Below are positions 57,422 to 64,000 of a DNA stretch of 64,000 bases, one piece after another; the first letter of the stretch is position 1, and every line of letters starts with the position of its first letter. Source of the stretch: Acidimicrobiales bacterium (GTDB taxonomy: Bacteria > Actinomycetota > Acidimicrobiia > Acidimicrobiales > SZUA-35); NCBI GenBank assembly GCA_028285495.1, contig JANQPB010000014.1, positions 415,689 through 479,688 of the forward strand, read 5' to 3'. Made by a program: the position numbers and the translations under genes. The notes under the pieces were generated by a model. It saw only the letters and a list, made by a program, of their open reading frames with translations, did not search any database and was not told the origin of the DNA.

Positions 57422-58243
57422 CTACGAGGAGGGGCTGCGGTCGAGCCTCGTGGTTCCCTGGACGGCCGGCTTGGTCGGGTCGATCACGAACCGGGGCGGG
57501 CCGAGGGTCATGTCGGCCGTGCAGGCGACGGCCACGACCGGGTAGACGGGGTCGATGCCGGCCGATCCGATGGCCTCGCCGTGGTGGCGGTCGAGACGGG
57601 CGGCGCCCCGGTCGGCGTCGCGGTACTCGTAGCCGGGATCGACCTGCACGATCAGGGCCCGACCGTCGACGCCGTTCTCGCCACGCTCCCCCTCGGGGCC
57701 GGCGGCGCCGTCCGGTCCATCGTCGCCCGCGACCCGGACCAGGTGGAGGTTGTCGAACAACTCGAGGTCGGAGCCGGCGACCGGTTCGGGGTCGTCGAGG
57801 GCGACGTCGAGCACGACCTCGCCGCCGATCGTGACCGTGCCGGCGATCCGGTTGTGTCGACGGCTGAGGCTCACGTCGTCGACCACCGTCACCGCGTAGC
57901 CCCAACCGCGCCGCAGCGCATCGGCGGCGTCGGCCGAGTCGGTGGCGGCGGTGATCAGCAGGCCACGGGGACGGATCCCGGCCCGGACGATGAGCCGGAC
58001 CATGGCCAGGGTGAACGGTCCGACGGGGCTGTCGGGGAACCGGCACACGCTGAAGGTGGCGTAGGGCGGGATGCTGGGGTGCAGGCCGGGCGGCGTCAGG
58101 GCCAACGCCGGCGCCTCGGCCACCTCGAAGCTGACCTGGAGGATCCCGGCCCCGGGCAACGCCAACGGCTCCGGGTCGAGCCCGTCGACGACGGGGGCGG
58201 TGGGGAGGGCGGCGTCGAGATCGAGCGTGCCGAACAGCGGCAT
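57422..58243 (-). CDS. Acetoacetate decarboxylase-like protein
   Basis: A 273-residue protein resembling the acetoacetate decarboxylase superfamily: LHPSIPPYATFSVCRFPDSP near the N-terminal third, VRLIVRAGIRPRGLLITAAT and the central RRGWGYAVTVVDDVSLSRRH, where true decarboxylases have GYPKK and the Schiff-base Lys. No Lys is present at that place, so decarboxylation through an imine is unlikely, and the protein may bind or isomerise an acyl substrate. It starts with ATG overlapping the stop of the LLM enzyme gene (ATGA), so the two genes are coupled. Confidence 0.5.
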   Translation of the reverse strand: MPLFGTLDLDAALPTAPVVDGLDPEPLALPGAGILQVSFEVAEAPALALTPPGLHPSIPPYATFSVCRFPDSPVGPFTLAMVRLIVRAGIRPRGLLITAATDSADAADALRRGWGYAVTVVDDVSLSRRHNRIAGTVTIGGEVVLDVALDDPEPVAGSDLELFDNLHLVRVAGDDGPDGAAGPEGERGENGVDGRALIVQVDPGYEYRDADRGAARLDRHHGEAIGSAGIDPVYPVVAVACTADMTLGPPRFVIDPTKPAVQGTTRLDRSPSS

Positions 58244-59427
58244 CAGGCGCCGCCCCCGCCGGCGGCGGCGCCGACCGCAGCGGCCGAGGGATCGGTGGCC
58301 GACGCCTCGTCGTCGGGGCGAGCCGCCTCGGCCCGGGACCGCTCGGCCGCCGAGTCGTCGGTGAAGTGGGGCATCACCTCCGAGGCGAACAGCCGCAGGC
58401 TGTCGAGCACCTGCTCCTGGGGGATCGTCTCGGCTGCGTTGAGCAGGAACTGGACCCGGTCGACGCCGGTCGTCTCCCACTTCTTCAGCTCCCGCACGAT
58501 CTGGTCGGGGTTGCCGACGGCGATGCCCTCCGGCGGCTCCTTGAGATCGCCCGGGCTCGAGGCCCGCTTGCGGGCCCCGGCCAGCAGCCCGGCCGTCGGG
58601 TAGGCCCGGGTCGGGTAGACCTCCTTGGCCATGTCGAGCTGACCGGCCATGTACTGGAAGTGGCCCATCATCCGTCGGCCGGTCGAGACCCCGACCTCGG
58701 AGTCGTCGTGGCAGAACAGGAAGTTGATCGTGTTGAGCTGGTCGTTGACGAACTCGCCGACGGGGTCGCAGTGCTGGATGCGCCGGCGGTAGGCCTTCAC
58801 CTTGCGCTCCTGCTCGGCGAAGGTGGTGAAGTTGACGCCGAGGCAGCCGAGGCCGCGGTCGGCGGCGTCGTCTTCCGTTCCCGGGCTCGACACCGCCACC
58901 CACATCGGCGGGTGCGGCTTCTGGACCGGCTTCGGCAGCACTGCCCGCGACGGCATCGAGAAGAACTGGCCCTCGTAGCTCAACCGCTCCTCGGTCCACA
59001 TCTTCGGCAGCACGTGCACGAACTCGTCCCACGACTTCTTGGTGTCGTCCGGGTTGGCCTGGAAGCCGCCGAGCTCGGTCCAGGTGGCCGAGCGCCCGGT
59101 GCCCATCTCGAGGCGCCCGCCGGAGAGCACGTCGAGCACGGCAGCCCGCTCGGCGATCCGGATCGGGTGGTTGAACTGGGGCACGCAGGTCACGATCCCG
59201 TGGCCGACCCGCATCCGCTCGGTCTTCATCGCGCAGGCGGTGAGGAACAGCTCGGGGGCCGAGCAGTGTGAGTACTCCTCGAGGAAGTGGTGCTCGACGG
59301 CCCACACCTGGTCGAAGCCGAGCTGGTCGGCCAGCTCCACCTGCTCGAGCGAGCGCTCGTAGACGAGGCGCTCGTTGTCCTCGAACGGCCGTGGCACCGA
59401 CAGCTCGTAGAAGATGCCGAACTTCAT
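58243..59427 (-). CDS. LLM-class flavin-dependent oxidoreductase
   Basis: A 394-residue luciferase-like monooxygenase of the bacterial luciferase alpha-chain type. The N-terminal MKFGIFYELSVPRPFEDNER starts strand 1; VEHHFLEEYSHCSAPELFL, VVTCVPQ-like GIVTCVPQFNHPIRIAERAA and the SGGRLEMGTGRS motif bind flavin; the C-terminal Ala/Gly tail (about 365-394) is low-complexity. It uses FMNH2 or F420H2; neighbours suggest acyl or ketone chemistry. ATG at 59427; coupled by a 4-bp overlap with the acetoacetate-decarboxylase-like gene. Confidence 0.92.
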   Translation of the reverse strand: MKFGIFYELSVPRPFEDNERLVYERSLEQVELADQLGFDQVWAVEHHFLEEYSHCSAPELFLTACAMKTERMRVGHGIVTCVPQFNHPIRIAERAAVLDVLSGGRLEMGTGRSATWTELGGFQANPDDTKKSWDEFVHVLPKMWTEERLSYEGQFFSMPSRAVLPKPVQKPHPPMWVAVSSPGTEDDAADRGLGCLGVNFTTFAEQERKVKAYRRRIQHCDPVGEFVNDQLNTINFLFCHDDSEVGVSTGRRMMGHFQYMAGQLDMAKEVYPTRAYPTAGLLAGARKRASSPGDLKEPPEGIAVGNPDQIVRELKKWETTGVDRVQFLLNAAETIPQEQVLDSLRLFASEVMPHFTDDSAAERSRAEAARPDDEASATDPSAAAVGAAAGGGGA

Positions 59428-59517
59428 GGTCGTCCCCCTCGTGACGTCCCCTGCATGTCGTCCCATCGTAGGTCGGGGGCCAATTCGGGCGGTAGCCGGC
59501 GGGCTAGGATCACGGTC

Positions 59518-59913
59518 GTGGAACGGTTCGAGGCCGCTGCGCTCACCCACATGCTGGTCGTTGCCGACGTCGAGGTCAGCCGCGACTGGTACGTCGGGGT
59601 GCTCGACGCCTCGGTGTACGCCGAGTACGGCGGGACGTCGGTCGTGCTCGACCTGCTCGGCAACTGGCTGCTGCTGGTCACCGGCGGCGAGCCGTCGCCC
59701 GACAAGCCGACGGTGACCCTCGCCGCCCCCGACGATCCGGATCGGGTCAGCGGGCAGCTCATCTTCCGGGTCGACGACTGCGCGGCCACCTGGGAGCTGC
59801 TGACGGCTCGTGGCGCCGAGTTCCTCACCCCGCCGGTCGATCGGGGCGGGGAGATCCGGGCGTTCTTCCGCGATCCAGACGGTCATCTGTTCGAGATCTC
59901 GCAGCTGACCTGA
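59518..59913 (+). CDS. VOC-family (glyoxalase/bleomycin-resistance) protein
   Basis: A 131-residue vicinal-oxygen-chelate fold protein. Repeated beta-alpha-beta modules: THMLVVADVEVSRDWYVGVL, GTSVVLDLLGNWLLLVTGGE, QLIFRVDDCAATWELLTARG and the C-terminal EIRAFFRDPDGHLFEISQ, where His and Glu ligate metal. Dioxygenase, isomerase or resistance function cannot be told from sequence. GTG start at 59518, overlapping nothing; divergent to the LLM gene with a 90-bp shared promoter region. Confidence 0.85.
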   Translation: MERFEAAALTHMLVVADVEVSRDWYVGVLDASVYAEYGGTSVVLDLLGNWLLLVTGGEPSPDKPTVTLAAPDDPDRVSGQLIFRVDDCAATWELLTARGAEFLTPPVDRGGEIRAFFRDPDGHLFEISQLT

Positions 59914-59954
59914 CCGCCGGGCCGTCGCCATCCGGCAGCTCCTAGACTTGCCCC

Positions 59955-61532
59955 GTGACGGCGACCGAGACGCCCGAGAGCAGCCCCGAGCTCAGCGACG
60001 AGGAACCGCCGCCGTTCGGGTTCCGGCGAGCCCGGGCCTGGTGGCATCGGCACCTGGCGCCGGAGGACCGCCGCCGGGTCATGGCCGATCTCGCCGTGAG
60101 CCGGGTCGAGCACTGGGCCTGGCGGTTCTACACGATGCTCACGCTCTCGGTCGTCGTCGCGGTGATGGGCCTCGCCCTCGACTCGGCCGCGGTCGTCATC
60201 GGCGCCATGTTGCTGGCCCCGCTGATGCAACCGGTCCTGGCCACCGGGGCCAGCCTGTCGCTCGCCCTGTTCGGCAAGACGATCGGCGGCCTGATCCGCA
60301 TCGCCCTCGCGTCGGCCTGGTCGGTCGCCGTCGCCTACGGGCTGGCCTGGGTCCTCCCGGACGACCTGCTCACCGGTGAGGTCCTGGCCAGGACCCAGCC
60401 CGACATCAAGGACCTCGTCGTCGCCCTCGCCGCCGGCGCCGCCGGGGCCTACGCCACCGTCCGGGAGGACGTGTCGGCTTCGCTTCCCGGCGTCGCGGTG
60501 GCCGTCGCCCTCGTTCCGCCGATCGCCACCGTCGGCATCACCCTCCAGGCCGGCGAGGAGGCGCTGGCCCAGGGCGCGCTGCTCCTCTACCTGACCAACC
60601 TGGCCGCCATCGTCTTCGCCAGCATCGTGGTCTTCGTGGCCACCGGCCTGGTGTCGCCCCGGCGACTCTCCGACAACGTCGTCCGGTTGACGGCGGCGGC
60701 GGTCGGCGTCATCGCGCTCGTGGTCGCCATCGCCGTGCCCCTCTACCGGGCGTCGGTCGAGTCGATCGACCGCAACACCGAGCAGCGGACCGCGACCGAC
60801 ATCGTCGACCGCTGGCTCGGCGATCAAGCCGGCTCGCTCGAACGCACGGTCGAGATCCGACGCAGCGCCCGCCAGATCGTGGTCGAGGTCCGCGGCTTCG
60901 ACCCGCCGCCGGACGAGACGCGGCTGATCATCGAGATGCAGGACGCCTTCCCCGGCTACGACGTGCTGGTCCCGTTCATCCAGACCCAGCGGGCGACCAC
61001 GACGACCGAAGCGCCCCCGGAACCGACCGAGCAGCTGCTGGCCCAGATCCGGGTCGAGGTGTTGGCCTGGCTCGACGAGTCCGGTCTCGATTTCCAGCTG
61101 GACGACATCCAGCTCGACGGAAGCCTGGTCCGCATCGACGCCGCCGGCACCGGTGGCGCACCGGACATCGACTCGCTCGTTCCCCGCCTGGCCGCCATCG
61201 ACGACACGCTGGTCCCCGGTCTGATCTGGTCCGAGCTGGAGACGATCACCGCCACCACCCAGCCGACCCCGCTCGAACTGACCCGCGAGGAGCTGCGGGC
61301 CGAGGTCCAGGTGTGGGCCGCCGACGAGGGCCTGATCCTCGACGGCTTCGACTACGACGGCGAGCGGGTCGAGGTCGGCGTCATCGGCCCGGCCGAGCCC
61401 GACATCGTCCGCCTCCAGGTGGCGCTGCGGACCCTGGCCGACGCGCCCGAGATGCCGGTCGACGTGTTCTTCACCCCCCGCTACCTCGTGACGACCACCG
61501 CGCCCCCCGAGCCGTCGCCGCTGCTCGAATAG
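59955..61532 (+). CDS. DUF389 family membrane protein
   Basis: A 525-residue protein. After a 60-residue cytoplasmic N-terminus with ARAWWHRHLAPEDRRRV, about seven transmembrane segments (about 50-270) contain the family's VVIGAMLLAPLMQPVLATGA and VAVALVPPIATVGITLQAGE motifs. The C-terminal half (from about 275) is soluble and outside or in the cytosol, with repeated domains of about 75 residues (TEQLLAQIRVEVLAWLDES, ELTREELRAEVQVWAADEG). DUF389 has no proven function. GTG start. Followed by a strong terminator. Confidence 0.88.
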   Translation: MTATETPESSPELSDEEPPPFGFRRARAWWHRHLAPEDRRRVMADLAVSRVEHWAWRFYTMLTLSVVVAVMGLALDSAAVVIGAMLLAPLMQPVLATGASLSLALFGKTIGGLIRIALASAWSVAVAYGLAWVLPDDLLTGEVLARTQPDIKDLVVALAAGAAGAYATVREDVSASLPGVAVAVALVPPIATVGITLQAGEEALAQGALLLYLTNLAAIVFASIVVFVATGLVSPRRLSDNVVRLTAAAVGVIALVVAIAVPLYRASVESIDRNTEQRTATDIVDRWLGDQAGSLERTVEIRRSARQIVVEVRGFDPPPDETRLIIEMQDAFPGYDVLVPFIQTQRATTTTEAPPEPTEQLLAQIRVEVLAWLDESGLDFQLDDIQLDGSLVRIDAAGTGGAPDIDSLVPRLAAIDDTLVPGLIWSELETITATTQPTPLELTREELRAEVQVWAADEGLILDGFDYDGERVEVGVIGPAEPDIVRLQVALRTLADAPEMPVDVFFTPRYLVTTTAPPEPSPLLE

Positions 61533-61603
61533 CGGGAGCCGAGCCGAGCTGGGCCACCGCCCGGCGAGCGACGCGAACGGGTCACGCCGGCCGAGACGTG
61601 ATT

Positions 61604-61645
61604 GAGCCGGGGTCCGCCTGGCGGGTGGGTGGCAGACCCCGGCTC
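61604..61645 (+). terminator. Terminator after DUF389 gene
   Basis: Perfect 11-bp stem GAGCCGGGGTC / GACCCCGGCTC with a 20-nt loop, 71 bp after the DUF389 stop. Confidence 0.7.
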
Positions 61646-61723
61646 GAAGCCGTCGGCGGTTGATTCGACGGTGGTCGGCGGTGCCGGTCGGCGGGTCCGT
61701 ATGGACCGCCCCGGCCAGCTCTT

Positions 61724-61789
61724 CTAGATGGCGGTGATGGCGACGGCCAGCACCAACAGGAGGGCGGAGGTTGCGATGCGCCAATTCAT
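61724..61789 (-). CDS. Tiny membrane peptide, doubtful
   Basis: A 21-residue frame, MNWRIATSALLLVLAVAITAI: a two-residue polar lead and one hydrophobic helix. TAGGTTG lies before the ATG, a weak ribosome site. Short single-helix peptides of this type exist but cannot be told from chance here. The remainder of the 559-bp stretch 61533-62091 holds the terminator at 61604-61645, a 12-bp palindrome GCCGTTAACGGC at 61992-62003, and a small hairpin (CGGTTC/GAACCG) at 62042-62058 just upstream of the beta-helix gene; otherwise nothing recognised. Confidence 0.25.
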   Translation of the reverse strand: MNWRIATSALLLVLAVAITAI

Positions 61790-62091
61790 GTTGGTCAACC
61801 TACGATCGGCGGTCCATGCGGTGAATAGGGGCCGGCCCCTACATCGGGATGGGGACCGCCCCAACCGGCCGAATCCCCGCTCGATCAGCGGGTTCGACGC
61901 CGCCTCGCACCACGGTCGGGCAGCTTCGCCCAGCGGCCATGGGCAGAGCCCCATCGATTCGACTGGGCGAATCACCCCAACCGAGGTTGGTGCCGTTAAC
62001 GGCAAGGAGGGCCAGGGGTATCGTTGGCTGTCGTTTCATCTCGGTTCACATCGAACCGGCCTCCGGCTCCGCTCTCCATTCAGGCAGGATC

Positions 62092-64000
62092 ATGCCGACT
62101 CTCCCGTCCGCCAACGTCCATCGAGCGCGCGTGGTCGGCTCGGCCCTCGCCGCCGTCGCGCTCGTCGCCAGCCTCCTCGCGGTGGTCACCGGGGCGGCCC
62201 CGGCCGCAGCGCAGGTCCCCGAGCAAGTCGACAACCCCGTCCTCGTGGTCGACAGCACCGGCGACGGCTCCGACGCGTCCGGTGCCGACGGCGTCTGCGC
62301 CACCAGTGGCGGTGACTGCACCCTCCGGGCCGCCATCGAGCAGGCCAACTACAACCCGGGGAGCGACCGCATCGAGTTCGGGATCGCCGGTGGCGGGACC
62401 AAGCGCATCGCGCTCGGCTCGGAACTGCCGTCGATCAACGACTCGCGGGGCGGCCTCACCATCGACGGCTACACCCAGAACGGCGCCAGCCCCAACACGG
62501 CCACCACCGGCTTCAACGGGCAGATCCGAGTCGAGGTCGAGGGCAGCGGCCCCATGGTGATGTTCCTGGTCCAGTCGGCCGAGAACACGATCCGGGGCCT
62601 CGCCATCTATGGCGGCGACTACCCGATCGAGCTCCGTGGTGAGGCGGCCGACGGCAACGTCGTCGCCGGCAACCTCATCGGTACGAACGTCAGCGCGACC
62701 TCGCTGTGGTCCGGCCTCACCGGCGTCTACATGAACCTCGGCCCGGATCGCAACCGCATCGGCACCCCCGACCTGGCGGACCGCAACGTCTTCGCCGGAC
62801 TCGCGGCCCACGGCATCCGCCTCAACCACGGTGAGACGAGCCAGAACCGGATCCAGAACAACATCATCGGCCTCAGCCCGGACGGGACCGACGACATGGG
62901 CGGCAGCATCGGCATCGACATCCAGTGGTGGTCCTGGGGCAACCTCGTCGGTGGCACGGGCCCGAACGAGGCCAACGTGATCAGCGGCAACAACAGCGGG
63001 ATCGACATCTCGCACAAGGCGACCGGCAACCTGGCGCTCAACAACCTCGTCGGCACCACGCTCGATGGCAACTCGGCCAACGACGTCACCCGGAACGGTC
63101 GCGGCATCATCATCAAGGACGACCCGGTGGCCAACTACTTCGGCGGCAACATCGTGGCCGGGGCCGAGAACGACTACGCCATCTGGCACAAGCACAACTA
63201 CACCGGCGGCAACAGCTTCGTCGGCAACCGGATCGGGGTGTCGGCCAACGGCAACGACATCGGCAGCAGCGACCGGGGCATGATCCTCCGGGGCCACGAC
63301 GACGTCTACCACGGCAACATCTTCGCCAACATCGACGGGCCGGAGAACATCGTCGTGGTCGACAATTCGATCCGCGACGGGGGCAACGTCGAGCCCGACG
63401 AGCAGACCGTCCGCAACGCCGTCCGCGTCGGCACCTACTACCGGAACGACGACTGGAAGCCGATCGAGTGGGGGTCCGACGGCAACCCGCACCCGAACGA
63501 GGACACGCCGAGGATCACCGGGCTCGGCCCGGGCCAGGTCAACGGCGACCGCACCTGCGCCAACTGCGAGGTCGAGGTCTACGTGTCCGGCTCGGTCAAC
63601 GCCGACGGCACCCTCTCCCCCGGCACCGGCACGACGGGTCTGACCTGGATCGGCACCGTCTACGCCGACGGTGGTGGCGACTGGTCGATGGCGTCGCCGC
63701 TGATCACCGCCGGGTCGCTGGTCTCCGTCGCCGGCATCACGCCGAGCGGGGAGAGCTCCAATTTCTCCAATCGCTCGACCGTGCCGTCGCAGGGCGTCGG
63801 GCTGGTGGCGAACCCCGATCAACCGGTGACCGTCGACCCGCCGGCGATGCCGTCGATGCCGCCACTCTACGAACGTGAGTCGTTCGACTGCTCGTTCGAC
63901 GACGGCGTGCTCAGCTGGGACGACGTCGGTGCCCCCGAGTACTACGTGTTCGCCAACACCGGCGGAACCGAGCGCTACCTCGGCGGCCACAGCGCCACCA
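62092..64000 (+). CDS. Secreted parallel beta-helix protein (partial)
   Basis: At least 636 residues; the C-terminus runs off the right edge. A signal peptide (hydrophobic core about 14-33, ending AAPAAAQ) is followed by a CSLREA-like opening DGVCATSGGDCTLRAAIEQA, then many short beta-helix rungs of the form NRIxxNIIG, NVISGNNSGIDIS and NYFGGNIVAGA, spanning about 100-480. C-terminal sequence from about 560 (SNFSNRSTVPSQGVGLVAN) begins another domain, possibly fibronectin-like (LSWDDVGAPEYYVFANTGG). Such proteins are surface or secreted polysaccharide-binding or lyase-like. No catalytic residues can be named. ATG at 62092. Confidence 0.85.
   Translation, partial: MPTLPSANVHRARVVGSALAAVALVASLLAVVTGAAPAAAQVPEQVDNPVLVVDSTGDGSDASGADGVCATSGGDCTLRAAIEQANYNPGSDRIEFGIAGGGTKRIALGSELPSINDSRGGLTIDGYTQNGASPNTATTGFNGQIRVEVEGSGPMVMFLVQSAENTIRGLAIYGGDYPIELRGEAADGNVVAGNLIGTNVSATSLWSGLTGVYMNLGPDRNRIGTPDLADRNVFAGLAAHGIRLNHGETSQNRIQNNIIGLSPDGTDDMGGSIGIDIQWWSWGNLVGGTGPNEANVISGNNSGIDISHKATGNLALNNLVGTTLDGNSANDVTRNGRGIIIKDDPVANYFGGNIVAGAENDYAIWHKHNYTGGNSFVGNRIGVSANGNDIGSSDRGMILRGHDDVYHGNIFANIDGPENIVVVDNSIRDGGNVEPDEQTVRNAVRVGTYYRNDDWKPIEWGSDGNPHPNEDTPRITGLGPGQVNGDRTCANCEVEVYVSGSVNADGTLSPGTGTTGLTWIGTVYADGGGDWSMASPLITAGSLVSVAGITPSGESSNFSNRSTVPSQGVGLVANPDQPVTVDPPAMPSMPPLYERESFDCSFDDGVLSWDDVGAPEYYVFANTGGTERYLGGHSAT

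Noticed and set aside
56747..57545. Plus-strand Val/Gly-rich protein frame (56817-57545)
   Set aside because: Antisense to the Pro/Thr-rich anchored protein; repeated Val-Gly is the complement of Pro/Thr codons.
61992..62058. FliA-like promoter before the beta-helix gene (ATCA-N17-GCCGTTAA)
   Set aside because: Only a partial match to the pattern; the palindrome at 61992-62003 explains the resemblance equally well.

Overview
The window is very GC-rich, densely coded DNA with many GTG starts and 4-bp start/stop overlaps. Its gene content (DUF6529, a COG4315 repeat lipoprotein, DUF1996, LLM flavoenzymes, CaiB/BaiF CoA-transferases, a SoxR with few neighbours) suggests an environmental, non-Streptomyces actinobacterium, most like the Acidimicrobiia (Ilumatobacter/Iamia type). 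The lineage is inferred from style and families; there is no rRNA to confirm it. I see no rRNA, tRNA, CRISPR array or insertion sequence.

1-6.4 kb: a soxR-like gene (cut by the left edge) diverges from an unknown gene through a SoxR-type operator set in a MerR-class promoter. A NERD protein and an ABC exporter-two-component operon (ATPase, permease, kinase, regulator) follow. 6.4-13 kb: a secreted DUF1996 protein and an enoyl-CoA hydratase point left. A three-gene envelope/redox set (DUF6529, cupredoxin, COG4315 lipoprotein) points right and ends at a 30-bp perfect palindrome just before an AraC-type gene that seems to lack its 5' end. 13-19.7 kb: a secreted subtilase with a WTGSS-repeat tail behind a FliA-like promoter, a membrane GGDEF-EAL protein, and a GH36 alpha-galactosidase.

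19.7-20.6 kb: a tandem array of ten 71-89-bp inverted-repeat units with no gene. 20.6-25.3 kb: CoA-transferase/acyl-CoA dehydrogenase pair, and a multicopper oxidase with an extra N-terminal cupredoxin domain. 24.9-38 kb: an unusual leftward module with a Fic-fold protein whose catalytic His is Gln, an 11.6-kb gene for a 3875-residue protein (beta-rich N-terminus, amphipathic helices, coiled coils, several LamG-like domains), and a small GIY-YIG-like protein.

38-49.6 kb: metallophosphoesterase; a palindromic operator over a promoter in front of a small lipoprotein, a fatty-acid desaturase and a P450; an MBL hydrolase; two paralogous exported nucleoside hydrolases flanking a Rieske-TPP enzyme fusion; RraA-like, DUF952 and PNPOx-type genes. 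49.7-55.1 kb: PfkB kinase, then a selenoprotein gene of the UGSC family (in-frame TGA read as Sec) translationally coupled to a 380-residue partner, then a double-domain CoA-transferase behind four tandem leader hairpins. 55.3-64 kb: MFS exporter, Pro/Thr-rich anchored protein, acetoacetate-decarboxylase-like protein plus LLM flavoenzyme, VOC protein, DUF389 membrane protein, and a secreted parallel beta-helix protein cut by the right edge.

Strongest leads: the UGSC selenoprotein operon, the giant-protein/Fic module, the Rieske-TPP fusion, the 73-bp repeat array and the SoxR-type promoter.
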